Of a stretch of DNA of 64,000 bases, positions 1 to 13,900 are shown one piece after another. Location of the stretch: contig VZRR01002172.1 of NCBI GenBank assembly GCA_013398015.1, positions 359,090 to 423,089 on the forward strand. Direction: 5' to 3'. Below the pieces are notes generated by a model. The model made no database searches. It saw only the letters and a list, made by a program, of their open reading frames with translations, and was not told where the DNA came from. The position numbers were made by a program, and so were the translations under genes. The DNA comes from Oreocharis arfaki (lineage: Eukaryota; Chordata; Aves; Passeriformes; Paramythiidae). Position 1 is the first letter of the stretch. Each line of letters starts with the position of its first letter.

Positions 1-3000
1 TTATAAAGTACCTGCAGCCAGTAATCTTCACAATACCCTGACAAAACAACAAAGGATGCTGCTAACGCTATTATCCGAGTTTCCAGGCACTAAACCAAAC
101 CAGACAAACCTGCCCAGATACACACCAGCAAATACACAGATCTTACATACAAGAGGGCCCAGCTTCCTCTTCTTACTAGAATGATGCAAGTGGAAAAAAG
201 CAGCCTTATTTTTAATTTCAATTCAAATACAGGTCCTCATGCAACACAATCGATAATACATTGTTGTTTTGCTTATATAAATCTATAAATGTGTTTCCAT
301 AAATGAACTGCATTGAAAAAAGACCCCAAGCAACTGAATTTTTATTTGAAAATAAAACTTGATAAAAACATGCAAAAGAAATACGTCTATATTAAATTTG
401 TTGTCTAAAATTGTCTAAATACATTAAAATTGTTATATGCCAGTGTATCCCTGCTACATCTGGATAATGTCAAAAGCTCAATGCCTTTTAATAAATTCAG
501 AATAGATTGCACTGAATATAGACATAGCCTCTACCATCAGCATACAACTCAATTCCAAATTATCTGAATAGAAGCCGCAAGGAGAAATGCTGGTCAAGGA
601 TGAAAAATATGCATGTTGAAATAGTAAAAAAAGAGCAGAGAGCAAACCACATAGGAAAACCTGAGGTTAGCAATAATGTCTTTTCCAATAATTTCTTAAC
701 TTCTGTGCTTTGTTTTTCACACGCACATTAACTTTGGATACCCTGAACCAAATCAGTAAGTTCCTTATTAAATCTTGCAGGGAAAAATGTGTCAGTACAA
801 ATTGACATTTGTCATGGGTTTAGAGACTCCTGTAGTTTTAGAACCAATTTTGTTTACCTTCTACTGGAAACAAAATAAATTCACATAAGGGAAAAGACAA
901 TAGCTAATATTTACTGAAGCAGCCTCCAGTTATTCTATCACCAAGGGCAAAACATATTTGCTATTATAAACAATTTTTAAAAATACTTTTATAATAAGCC
1001 AAATTATTTCTTCCATTTGGTTTTGGTGTTTTGTTTGTTGGGGTTTTTTTTCTACTGAAGGATAAAATCCTAATTTCCTTCAGTAGTTTAAAAAAAAAAA
1101 TCTGTAACAATTGTGGGGAGAAAGGAGTGATTGTTTGGTTTGTTGCCCTTTTGTTGGTCTTCTTCTGCAACTAACTTTAAGTATAGTAAATCCTTTAAGA
1201 TTAATCATACAACTGGTCAACACAGAATATGTGCTAGATGTCCTTTCCTGGATCTAGCAAAGCTGCTGTATTTGTGACTTACATTACAGACCCTGGGCAC
1301 TGTAAGTCTCCTGGCTCCCCAAAGGCCTCACCTTTCATTTTCACCTTCTCTGTAAAGGTGTCACCCTCCTCATCTGTTACCTCCTCCCAAGACGGGGTGC
1401 TGTGGCTTCGCAGCCAGGCAAAGTGCCACAGTGTCCCCAGGGTCACTGCCCACTTCTGGCTCAGCACCTGTTCAGGAAGCACCAGAGCCCCAAGAAACAC
1501 TTTTAGCCAAGCAGCTGAAACTGCTTAAAAGCATTTTTAAAAAAATTTCTTTGAGACACCATATAAATGGGAACAGTTCTCAAGGAGTTTAATGCTATTT
1601 TTTCCCAAGATCCCTAACAACTACATACAAACCTGAACAAAGCCATTTTCTACACTCACTTCACTGCATCTGTTACCTCTGGTCTCTACACTCTCTAGCC
1701 TTAGATCACAGTCCTCCACGTCCTTCATACAGGTTTCTCCAGCAAATCAGGGTTTTTTTCTTATGTTCTCACAACTGCAGGGGGTGAAGGGTGCTCCTTT
1801 CAGCTTGTAATAGATCCTGCCATAGGAAAAGTGCATTTGTTTCCCTCTTCTGACCCATCCATGCCAACATTTAGACAGCCTCAAAAACAGATCTGCTGCT
1901 CTACTATTGCCAGCACAGACTTTGAAGCAGGCAGGTGACATCACTTACAACATGCAATTTTACACAGCCAGAATCAAGCCCAGTCCACCAAGTCATCTGT
2001 AAACTGGCTGCGAGAAATTCCATTGGGAAAAGGGACTCCATGCCCCCAGATCGTTCCTTAAGAGTAACAGAGAGACAGATTGAGCATCAAAACCACACAT
2101 CAAGTTTCTTTAAAGTAGCTGAAAAAAATGTTAAGTGCCAACATTTAAAAGACATTCTCTTTTTCTCATTTAAAGACATTCAACAATGCAAAATAATTGC
2201 CCTCTCTGCATACCCAAGCACTGCAAAAGGTAACCACAGAGGCTCAACAGCGTCTAAAATGACCCTCCAGTGCTCTTGATGCAGGTCAAGATGAAAGAAT
2301 AAGAAAAAAATTAGGTTGGAAGTTAACTGGAGGTTTCCTACGCCGAATCCCTTTTGAACTTCCCAGGTCCTTGAGAGAGATGCAGCTCTGCCAGATCCTG
2401 GGTACCCAAAGGCTGTTGGGTTGCAGTGGGAGAACTCCATTCTCCATATATGCACAAACACACACATGCACACACATCAATTTTTTAACTATTCCAGTTA
2501 TGCTTCAGATTTTTTAAAAGGCAGAACTTCAGCACCTCAACCCTTAAGTTTTAAGAGCTAAGCACACAATTTTTAGCAACTTGTATAAAAATACAGCGAG
2601 GTGGCTTCCATCCAAGTCAAAGCAAAACCTCCTCATTACATACAAACATTTCTCAGTATTTTTCAGTCCAGATCAAACACAAGCAAATTTCTGATCATCA
2701 CTAGAAGAACAATGCTGATTTTTTTCTTTCCTTTGCTGCCAAATGTTTGATGCAAGCACTTATGGGATTTAAACCACCAGAATTCCAACAAAAACTCTTT
2801 CAAATGTTTCCCTTTTTCACTGATGCCAGCAGGAACGTGACACGAGCTACTGTATCATAATCTGAAAAAAGAATTTTGGAAACATCAGGACCAATACAAG
2901 GGCTTAATGAGTAAAGACCAGCAAAAACTCTTTCTGCTGACAGGGTGGAGGATTTACACATCCCCATTGATTGCATGGATTTCTCCCTCTTTCACTGCTG

Positions 3001-6000
3001 GAACATGCTATGGGGACAATTTGCTGTAAGCGTGTAGCAGGATGCTCTGCCTGGAGTGGGGTTAAAACAACTGAAACAATGCCCTATTTACAGAGCTGTC
3101 TGTGGTGAAAGGAGAAGGGGTCTCTGCTGCCTTTGTTGTTGAATAATGCTGAAACCAGCCTGACTGATCAATCCCAAAGTTCAGCCTCCTGACAGGGAGG
3201 TGAAGGTGTGGCAGACCTGGTAAAGTACCTGATAAAGGAACCAACAATGATACCACTGATAAGTAAAGATGCTGAGCTGACACAGCTGGCCAGGAGACAC
3301 GTGACTGACACTCTATCCTATAAAAGCCCAATCCCACTGTTTAATGGCAAGGTCTTCTAACACATCCCTCCTTGGAGTGTGTGCAGAGACTCCTCCCTTG
3401 GGTGGGGACATCCAGGAGGGGGAGCAAAAGAGATTTGCCCAAAGTTATTGGTATGGGTGAGTAACATCAATCTCCACTGAATAATTGCTTTTGCTGACTT
3501 TAATATAATTCCTTTGATATTGCTTCAAAAACAGTGCATTATACTATACTAGTAATACATATACTAGTACACTATATTAGTAATACTAGTATACAGCTGC
3601 CTTTACTGTGTAGGAAATAATTCTGATTAACATATTTTAGTCTAAACACTACCATGATAAATCATTTATTTTTATATAATTATATCTGGTTTGCCATCCT
3701 TAACTCTGTGGAACAAAGTTACATTAAGGTTCAATTACATCTACAAAATCCTTCAGACTCAAACCTCTGACCAAGTCTGGGGCTAAGTTTGGATCCAGCT
3801 GCACCCAGACTCCTCTCTGAGGAGTTCTGAAAGCAAGGGGGTCCTTTCTGCACCTCCTGACTAAAGAGGAGGGTTTCTCTAAAACACTGTCTGAAGCTCC
3901 CAGTCTGCACACAACAAAGGGTCATTATAGTGAAAAAGATAACTACACTGACACAGAAGGAACATGCAACAGCATTTTTTCTCCTACTGGTCAGCTTTTA
4001 AGTCAGATTCCACTGTGATTAGTAGCCAACAACATGGCACTGGGTTTTCATTAACCCATCTATCAAATTATATACTACACAATTCAGAAGAATGCAACCC
4101 TAACATGTAAGAACATCTATTGATTTGGGGACACAAGATCCCCAATCTCTTCAGGTGAACAAAAATCTCAGCAGCCTCAGAGCAGGATTTTCATTGCCAT
4201 CCTGAAGGGGTGAGGATGTTTTTTTCCTTTAAAAGCAATTACTATAATTTGTTCAAATGCAACTTACTAACACAAGAACTGACAGTTGCAAGCCTGAATT
4301 CCTTGGGAGCCATAATTATTTATGACACTTTATTACACCACCACCAAAACATATGGTTACCTTACTAGAAATTTGAATTTCTTTTCATATAAATCTCAGC
4401 ATGACATTACACCAAAAGTAGCATGAAGTTACTCCAAAAGATGGCAAATAATTCCACTTTCCAGGTTTCTATAGTTGGAATATGAATTTAAGCTAATTAA
4501 CTTGTAAATATAAAAGCAGCTTTGATAACAAAAATAATCTATCTAGAGCCATATAAGGCACAAAAATCACCTTCCAAAAACTCTTGAATCTTCTTAGGAT
4601 AAAAATTTCAGTATTTTGCTTGAAATATTTCTGTCCACTGGCAAGAATATAATCTCTGCCTTGAACTTACCATCCAGAGGGAAAGTGTCTATTTTGGTTT
4701 TAATTCAGTCTCCTCCGCTAGCAGCTCATAGCACAAGGAATCTGCAGTCTCATTTATTAAAGTCCATATACCCACAAAAGCAGGACACTGACTGACAAGT
4801 GCCTACCTTTTGATCATGTTATAAAAGATGAATTTGAGTTCATGTGATGGTTAAGGACCTAATTTTAAATAAAAAGTCTCTCTCTGTGAAAACAGTAGGG
4901 AGGACAAATGTATTATTTGTATTGTACCACCAGGAGAAGTAACTTTCACTGATAAATAGGATTACATACATAGTAGAAGTTTAAATTTGACACTGTTAGG
5001 TAACTGAAATGTTAAAAAGTAGGTTAAGAAGTGTCTTTCAAAGAAAATGTGAACATTTAAAAAAGCAACCTGGCATCAAGTTCTGTGTTTTTAAAAGGCA
5101 GGGAAAGAGGGGGTGTTTGGGGGTTTTGGCATGCAGGGGTAGTTTTGGATTTTGTTTTATAAATCTCCATGAGGACTTTGTTCCAACTGAAACACTGAAA
5201 GACATTAATGCTGACTTTGAGACAGAGATGATGATTTGACTGTAACACTTTTAGATTCTTCTCCTGCCCTCCCCTTTTCTATGGTTTCAGCAGAGAGTGC
5301 ATCCACCACCAGCATGTGTCCAAATTCCTCAACTTCATGAAATTACCTGACGTAAGCACAGTTCTGTATATGTATCTGTATCTTCACACCTACGCAGCAC
5401 AGAATACAAGTTTATTACAGCACACTGAACAACCTCTGCAGGAAACAGACATCTTGTGATGCAGGTTTTCTGAGAGTACAGCAAGCAGAAGGATTATCAC
5501 TAAAAGCTGACCCAGAAGTCAAGTCAATGGACACCATCCAAAACCACAGTTGTACATCACTGCCACACAGAAGGTTTATATGGTACCACATAATATTAAT
5601 GTCACCTCCCAAGCCACAGTGCGGTGAAATTAGAACAGCTGCAGTGAAATCACTACAGAAGAGGAGGGGAAAACTCAACAAAATTCACCTTATTTCATAG
5701 AGCAAGGAAAACACCAGCTGTGAAAACTCAGTGGATTGCCAGCAGACTTCTACTCTGAGGGCCATATGCAGGACTGGGTTTATTCTTTTTCAGTTCAAAC
5801 GGCTTGAGAAAAGTTCTGCACACTGAAGTTATTTATGCACAGGATGTGATGAGTCAAAGGATTAAATATTAGAGGTAAGCTTTCTGAAGCTCTCTCATCT
5901 TCAAAACCATAACAGAAGCCACACTGTATGATGAAAGATTTTTTTGTTCCACTATATTTTGCAACAGAAGTAAACTTCTTTTTTTCACTAAAGCATGCTG

Positions 6001-9000
6001 CTAGTTAAGTCTTTGAATTCAGAACTAAACCATTAATCTAAAATGGTTACTTTTTCCTGATTTCTGCAATAATACTAGGAAAAAACCCCATCTTCTTCTG
6101 TTGTATTTTTTTTTCTAAGTGACTTTCAGAAAATAAACATTTTCTCACCAAACCTACACTAATGTATCTTCAGAACAGATAAATTTCAATATATTCAATA
6201 TATTTACATATCTATCTCTCTGTAAAGAATTTAATTACTTTATCTGGTATCAAGTTCAAAGGAAAAGAAACTGAAAGCAATAAAGACTACTATATGTATC
6301 TGGAACATATTTGCAAATCACAAGGAAATTAAAAGTTCTTTTATTTTTACAATAGCTAGCAACAAAATCCTGAGATTTCAAGCACACCAGGCAGACATTC
6401 TGCCAGGTCCCCATGCTGCAGGCTTGGATCCATGCTCAGTGGAAAACGAGCACTCAGTTTTCTCCCTAAGCTTTCATTCGTCTTTATTTCATCTTCCCAA
6501 AATCTGCCAAGCCCAGTAAAATTATCATAACTCTTCCTCAGAGCACAAAGTAGGCAGATTTTCTGAATTTGGCTAGCATTTCAGAGCTTATGTGACTTTT
6601 TTTGAAATGAGCAATAATTTGTTAACAACAGATTAAGTAACACATTCAGAGCACAGAAGGGAAAGAGCGACTGAGTCATGTTTGTTCTGAAAGCCACATG
6701 TGCTTCTAGAGCATTCTATCAAGTTCAAAAATTGAATGAATTTTCACAAATATAAAGTATTTCATTCATCACTCTTTAAGCTGATGTACCAGCACTAAGG
6801 TGAGGGTCAGGTCCTATAAGAATCATCCTAGAGAGCATATTTAGGTATACAGAGAAAGAATACAATATAGTAATAAAATCAGAATATTAATCTTGTTGGT
6901 CCCCTCTAATCAATGGATCTTTTCTTACATGACACCTGTTATCACAGACCATTCTCTGGTGACACTGGTTGAGCACATGCTGTGTAACATGACAAGACAC
7001 CTTGCGGTATGCCACTGTACAACTTTCATGAAATGCTTCTCAGGGGCATTAGTGAGTGGGCAGAAAGGATGGCTAAGGTTAATACTAATTTTCTTGTTCC
7101 ATGCACTCTCGCCAGTGAGAAGCAGCAGGCATTTGTCCTGTGGCATCTATCCCACTTCAGATTTCAGCAGTTCTCGCAATGGATGAGATCTCAACAGCAA
7201 TGAGATAAAAATTGCCTTTGTACCAACATAACTCTGCAGGTAGAAAGGGGCTGTAAATGTTTCAAGCTAAGAAGGTAATAAAGAATGGGGAGCTGAAATG
7301 TGGCAGACAAATATTATTCTTTTCCCCTTCACTGTGAAATATACAGCAGAAAATCACCAAATTCTTTCCAGAAGAGATGGCCCTTTGCCTGTTAGCATCT
7401 AAAAAGTGAGCATCAGCATGCTAGCTAGCAATAAGCCTGGCTTTCAGCTGATTAGGCTTGATTTTCCTTTCTTTATCATCTCTGAGCTTCAGACTCCCCA
7501 TGTGCTGAGATACTTTCCTGCCTCTTAGTTCGCAATATGCAGCCTGTCCTATTATCTGCAAAAGCAGTCACATACTGCAGAGTGTCTCAGCTCTGAAGAA
7601 AAACGTAAGTGTGTAAGTAAGTATTTGCAGGTCTGCTGCACACATCACGGAACACACCTGGAACAATCAGCTTAAGACAGACTCAAGTGAATTCCCCATT
7701 TTGGTCCTGGTTTTGCCACAAACTGCTGCCCCATGTGGCACTAACACACATGCAACCTCCAGTGCCCAAGGCAGGTGCCCATATGTCACGTCCTGAGAAG
7801 CCAGAGCTGCAAGTGTGCACACACTGCTTCAATCGGGATGTCTAAGTCCTGCAGGCCTTGGGCTTGGCTCTCTTACTTTACTTGCTTGGGTCCCAGGATT
7901 TATCCATGCTTATGTGACAAAGGAACACTAGTTCAGTGCTCATGCCTAGGTATCCACAGCTGCAGGTAAACCTCAGACCACATGATTAATAAAAATGTTT
8001 CTGTACATCTCTTTTCAGAAGACGAATGCTGTAGTTATGTCTTACATATGCAAGACAAGCAGCCAAATGTCAGAAAAATCCCAACTTTTCTGTTTTTAAG
8101 TAAAATAAATTGCTTTTACAGAACACAGAGGAATTTCCACTTATCTCCTTCATTCATCACAAGCTTCATTTACTTGTTTGCTTTCAGAAATTCTCTTCCT
8201 TGAACATATCTCTGTTACTTCAAAAATAGAATGTATATAGTGAGTGGTCATCTTACATGTACATCTTGACATACGAAGCTCCTAAGTACTTGAAAAATAG
8301 TTGCTGAGGATAAATATTACAAGTCTCTCAGGTTTTTATTATTTATTTTACAAATTTGTTGATGTCAATTCTTCAATAAAAGTTACAATCTTTTTAATTA
8401 TTTTTTTCACTGTACTGCCAATGTGAATACGCAAAGTTAAAAAAAAGAGACAAGTACTGATCAAAAACACAGTACTTCACAGATTTTACGAAATCAAAAT
8501 TATGCCAAACTCCAGCAGGCTAAAGTGTGTGAATAAGAACAAGCAGAAATAACAGTAAAATCATAGGTAAGGTAAAATAATACTACACATCACAATTCCC
8601 ATGCATAACTACTTCAAGTACACCGGAAGAGATGAGAAATCTAGAAAGCTCCACGTTAATGATCTGGAGCACTCTAAACTAAGGTGCCACTTACCAGCAC
8701 ATATCATGAGTTTGAAATAACTTAACCTTCCAGCTCAAAGGAAACAGTAATGTTACATATCTTAAGTTTAAAAGCTTAGCAAAGACAAATTCAGAACTAC
8801 AGCTGAGCATGAGATCTTCCTTGCTTCCACAGGTGTTTTGAGTATTTACACACAAATATTGTATTCTTACACCAGCGAAAATGCCAGTAAAAGATAAAAT
8901 CCACCCCTATACTATATCAACCTCCTGCTAAACTGTACCTTCAGATACAGGCCTTTATCCTCATTTGTTTAAATCACAGCTTCACCATGCATTTGAGACT

Positions 9001-10855
9001 ATTGTACAGCCAACTATGAAATGATTCTATTTAGCACATTAAACACGTAGATGAGAGGAATGAGGTTAGAGAGGCATAAAAAGAAATATTGCAGAAAGCT
9101 GTTCTGAGGAGTGAAAGGAAGCTCTTCACAGGGCTGAAAGGAGTCACCTCTTGGCTAATCAATTTCTCAGTCTCCAGCTCCCCTTGCTCAAGGGCCTCTC
9201 TTCTGTGTTACCTCCAGAGAACTACACCAGCTAACAAATTTATAATTTCATGAAATGCAGAAAGCAACACTCTCATCTAGCCCATGGTCTCGGGCAACAA
9301 ACGCAGCTGTTTTTTCTGTTGCCTCATGTTTCACCCCCCCACACAGAAATTAGGGATTTAATATGCCCTTCCAAAAATTTATGCAACATAGACCCATGTA
9401 TGTTGCAATTCCTGCTAATTTCTTTAAAAACGCTCTTTTTTTCACCATCATTGCCACTAATGTACTGCAGTATCTCCAAAATTGCTTAGGTCAAGGGATT
9501 TAAATTTTTTCCACAGATGCAAAAAAGGACAGTTTGTGCCTAGGTAAATAAAAATACTAAGCACTGTCATTATCTAAAACAGAAAAAAACCCCAAACAAC
9601 TAATACTGGATTATGCATCACAACTGATAAACAGCCTGTCTTCTGATGTACGACAAGTCTTTGTAGTACCTATAAAGCAGTTGTTCTCACAGGTTTTCAT
9701 GCAAAAAAGTTTCTCTCTATACACACAACATACCTGCCGCCTACCTCTAGGAACACATGTGGGAACTGTTTTCCCAGTCACTGAAAGTGAATATAAAGGA
9801 CCATTCAAATTTTTGTTTGTGGAGAAATGACTAAATACCATAAGATTTAAAGCTGCACTTTACTGAACATATTTATAAACTGCTATTTCAAGCCACCCTG
9901 TTCACTTGCATATACTAAAAAGCCTATTTATGAATGCAGGATCATTTAAACACCTTCCACACATGTCTTTTTTCATTCTTTCATCCTTAGTCCTCAGTAT
10001 TCCAATTCTAACGCTATATTTTAACAGCTTGTCAAAAATGCCATCCCCTTCCATCACCAGCACTACTGGAAAAACAATCTAGGGAAATATTTTTTACAGA
10101 GCAGTTCAAAAACTTCCTATGATGGTCAAAAGATTAAATATTGCAGCCTGACATACAAGAGTATTTAAAAAAAAACCCAGAATGCAAAGACAGGAAAGAA
10201 TGTGGTATATACTGAATCATCAATTTATTTTTTAAGAAGTACCTCACAGCTATGAATAACAAGCTCTAGAAAACAGAGAAACAAAAAGGAGAATAATACC
10301 CCACTGCATTCATTCCTGTGATGGCATAACACATGAACAGAACTACCTCAGCTACAATCTTCTCAGAAATAGGTCTCTTACGTATCATAGGAAGACCATT
10401 TCAGTAAAGTACCTGTCCCACAGAAGTACTTCAGGAAGGACTGCAGGTCATCATTTTTATATCCAAGCCTCTGTACTCCTTCACACTTACTGTTCTCACA
10501 AATGCCTGCAGAATTCCCACTTCCTAAATTAATGCATCTTATAACATCACTGTTCTCGAAAAAACATTTTAGAAGGCAGGTGCTACTGTCTGAAAAACAG
10601 TGTTTTAAAAATTGTCCTGACAGCACAACCGTGGTGTGCAAAGACACAACTGCAACAATGAAATACGCCAATGGACAGGGTGGCCCAGCACCACTTATTA
10701 TCTTCAATCCCTATTTATGAACACAAAAAGGGTCCCTGTGATATTCACCACCACGAAACTGAACTTTGCAATTAAATTCATTCATCTACCATTTATTTCA
10801 TATTACATTTTTGAGTAAGTTGTTCAGGGAATGGGTCTTTGAATATTTTGTTTAC
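1..10855 (-). other. NELL1: NELL1 intron after EGF1, 5' part, continues past the left edge
   Basis: 10,855 bp downstream of the EGF1 exon. The next calcium-binding EGF exon (DIDEC start) was not seen. A possible old LTR piece with a TATA-like box lies around 3000-3450. A TACTAG-rich imperfect repeat lies at about 3538-3598 and CA-rich stretches at about 2451-2480. The rest is AT-rich, with nothing recognised. Confidence 0.82.
3000..3450 (+). mobile_element. Possible old LTR fragment with TATA box
   Basis: A locally GC-richer island with TATCCTATAAAAGCCCAATC near 3314-3333, followed by a CTCCTTGGAGTGTGTGCAGA block. The TATAAAAGCCC element resembles that at 48290. No clear ends or family were recognised; it could also be unique intronic sequence. 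Confidence 0.25.
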
Positions 10856-10984
10856 CTTCACAATACGCAGAGTCCCCTTGGACAGACAGATAACCATTCT
10901 TGCATTCACAAGTAGCTTTTGTGTTCCAGTTTTTGCACTCTGAATTTTCACCACACCTGTGTCCCTCTGCACAGAAGTTATGGC
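10856..10984 (-). CDS. NELL1: NELL1 exon, first EGF-like module (probable exon 12)
   Basis: This 129-bp exon is a classic symmetric phase 1-1 EGF exon. It reads HNFCAEGHRCGENSECKNWN, then TKATCECKNGYLSVQGDSAY and CE. Six cysteines (C-C-C-C-C-C with the CxC and G-Y signature) define one EGF-like repeat. It lacks the D-x-D/N-E start of calcium-binding EGFs, consistent with the first EGF of NELL1 being non-calcium-binding. The acceptor is TATTTTAG and the donor GTAAAC. The next expected exon, beginning DIDEC, was searched for by eye down to position 1 and not found, so the following intron exceeds 10.8 kb. Confidence 0.95.
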
Positions 10985-13900
10985 CTAAAATACAAGGAAC
11001 ATGCAACAGGGTCTTAAAACATGTTTAGGTCAGATATTCAGTTATTTGTATTAACAGTATCACTCAAAAACTTCAGCATTTTACATTCCAAATTCTCTCT
11101 ATAAACCTAGTTGGTGCACACAGGCTTTTTGGATTTCTCCATCAACTCATTCTCAGAAAAACCATTTTCTTCAAAAAGATACTTGTACGACTAGTTTTAT
11201 GCAAGAGAAAAGACAACTCCTAAGCAGGAAGCAATGACAATTCATTCGTGTTCGACTGAACGCATGTAGCATTAAGTCTCTGATTGTCAGGAAGTGCAAT
11301 GCTAACTTACATCAAAAGGACAACGAAGTGTAATATAAAAAAAAAGAAAATACCCTCAAAATTCTCTTATTATGCATAACCACGTGTGCTTTTAGTAGAC
11401 CAAAATAAGACATTGCACAAAATTGTACCAGTAGTCAAAGCAAGCTCATACACTGCCTTGTAATTCTGTCCATCCAAAACCAGCTCGATTGTTTCTATAG
11501 TTTATAATTATTCCATGCATCATGTTTTATCGAGGAGAATTTTTATTAATCTCTCCTTTTCCCTTCACACAAATTCTCAGTAGTTCCTTTGTGAACAGTT
11601 TCTTTTATTCCATACCGTCATTTCTAAAAATAGTATGAACTTTCCCACTTCCTTCTGAAAAGGTACAAGTGGCTGAAGTTCTTTCTTTCAGACTTTCAGC
11701 ATTTCTCAGAGACATGTCAACATCTTTCTCTGCTTAAGTCTAATGGAAAAGTAATTGTAACTTCATCTCTAAAAGCACTCCACTGGAAGTTAAGAAATAA
11801 CTTACAGAATTTGACAACAGTATTTTTTCCTCTCTCCACTGGTATATGTTTTATGGATTTTCTCTATTAATATCCAAAAGTCAATTTCTATTTGCCTGAG
11901 ATATATAAGCATTCATTTTGGTAATTTCTATTTTGCCTCCATTTTCTGTCCTGGAAGAAGGAAATGCCAGAAACTCAGACACACCATCATCTATTGGTAT
12001 CTCAACTTGCACCTACCTGAATACAAGAAGAGTTTCTGCCAGTTCTGCCTGGTCATAGAGGAGCAAACTAAAAGTTCTAGTTCATTGATCATAAACTTCC
12101 TAACATCACCTAAAAACAGCTAAGATAAACACAACGCAGACTTTGAACATCTAAATGCCAAATTCAGGTCTCTGTTCCTATCCCTTGCTTTCACATCCTA
12201 TTTTAATTTATTTTTAAATACATACTTTAGTCGTCTAATTTAACACTTGGGTTGTGTCAGTTCAGTGCACTCCAAATTTACATGTCTGATCATCTAATGC
12301 TGAGTTCTGAGGTAATTTTTTTTTTAATGTTAACATTTGTTAGCAAGAAGGACACTCTCAGTGTAAACATCCAATTCTACAATTAAACTTCAAATTAATT
12401 TTATCAACAGCCAAGGTATGTTCCTTGTGCTCAGTTGACTCCTTCTCTCACTGTAATCCAGCTTGCAAAAAAGGAACCAACTCCTTTAATGAAAACTTCA
12501 GTTACCCCTTCTAGTCTTTACTCATTCCACAGTCTGGTAAAAACAACTCAAGTATTCCAGATCCAGCCTTGTCAAGCCCAGGATCATTTCAGACTGGTAA
12601 AATTGGGTGCCAATACACTGCCTTTAGCCATTTATGCAACCACAGTATTTGACTTCTCATTTTTGCCTTTATAACTATAATTGAAACTGAACACTGGAAC
12701 TCATCTCCGCAAACTTATCCATTCAGCATCTAATTTACGCTTCCCCTGCAGCATTACTATTCTACTGGCGTTCCAGGTAACATCCAAGGGACAACAAGCT
12801 TTATAATATTTTCTTTGTCACTGTTTCCCCTAAGACTGCAACATCCTAGTCCATTTCCTGCTTCTTTAGAATAATAATTCTCCTTTGAGCTCATACACAG
12901 TATGAGCTTGATTTGATTATTATTGGGTCAGAACCTCTGTAACAGACCAGTGTATTAAGCCAGGCAGTATGAAAATATCACATGGATTGTTACTCATCTC
13001 AGGGTATTTTGCTTATATTTATTTCTATTTCCCTCTCATCCAAACCTGTAAAAAACATTTCATCTTTCTCAGCATGTTTTAGTTACAAGAGTGCTGGTAC
13101 AACTCTCTGCACCAAAATTCTATGTTTCTAGGCTCTTTTCATCACAGTGAGTCAACATTTTACCTTATGATCAGCTCATGGCAAATTTAAGACTTACAAT
13201 TAGCCAAATCAATGGCTTCTCCGAGTTAACTGTCATCACAAGCCCCAAGCCCCAGATCAACCACTCTTCTCTAACAGCACTGTTTCCCAAGCACAAGCCG
13301 ATAATTAATTTTCAATATCACATCACAGCCCTGTGAATCCTTCATTGTTTATTTGCCACCTCTGAAATTTATCAGTAGATATGATGGTTACCCTAGCTAT
13401 CCATTTTTTGCAACTAGAGCTGTCACCGTTTTTTTAAAAACTTCTCTGGAAAAACCTGCATTGCTTTAGTTCCTTTTATCAGCTTAAATATGAACAGTCC
13501 CCATCCAGAATAAGGTTTCCAAGCTTGAAGGCTATTAAATTAAAAAATTTAAATAATTATTTTAATATCTATTTTATATTTAAATAATAGTTTAACTATT
13601 TAAATAAATAATTTTAATATTTAAGTTTTTAAATTAAATTTTTAAAGTAACACTCCAGTTCTGAAACATGATAAAATAAAGGCTCTAAAGGACATTCCAT
13701 TTTTCTCCTGTCATTAGGAATACACAATCATGGAACACCTACTATATCTCTAGATTGCCTTGGCATTTATTATTATAAAAGACCTGTGAAACACTGTTTC
13801 CTATCTGTTAAAATTGCTGTCTAGAAATGACTCCACTTTACTCTCCCATAGCATTTCAGCAAACTTGTTCAATATCTCTGTAAGCGGATAGTGGAAGCCA

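Noticed and set aside
10378..10707. Cysteine-containing minus-strand open frame just downstream of the EGF1 exon, considered as the next EGF exon
   Set aside because: The cysteine spacing does not fit an EGF module, it lacks the DIDEC start expected for the second EGF of NELL1, and no matching phase-1 splice sites were found.
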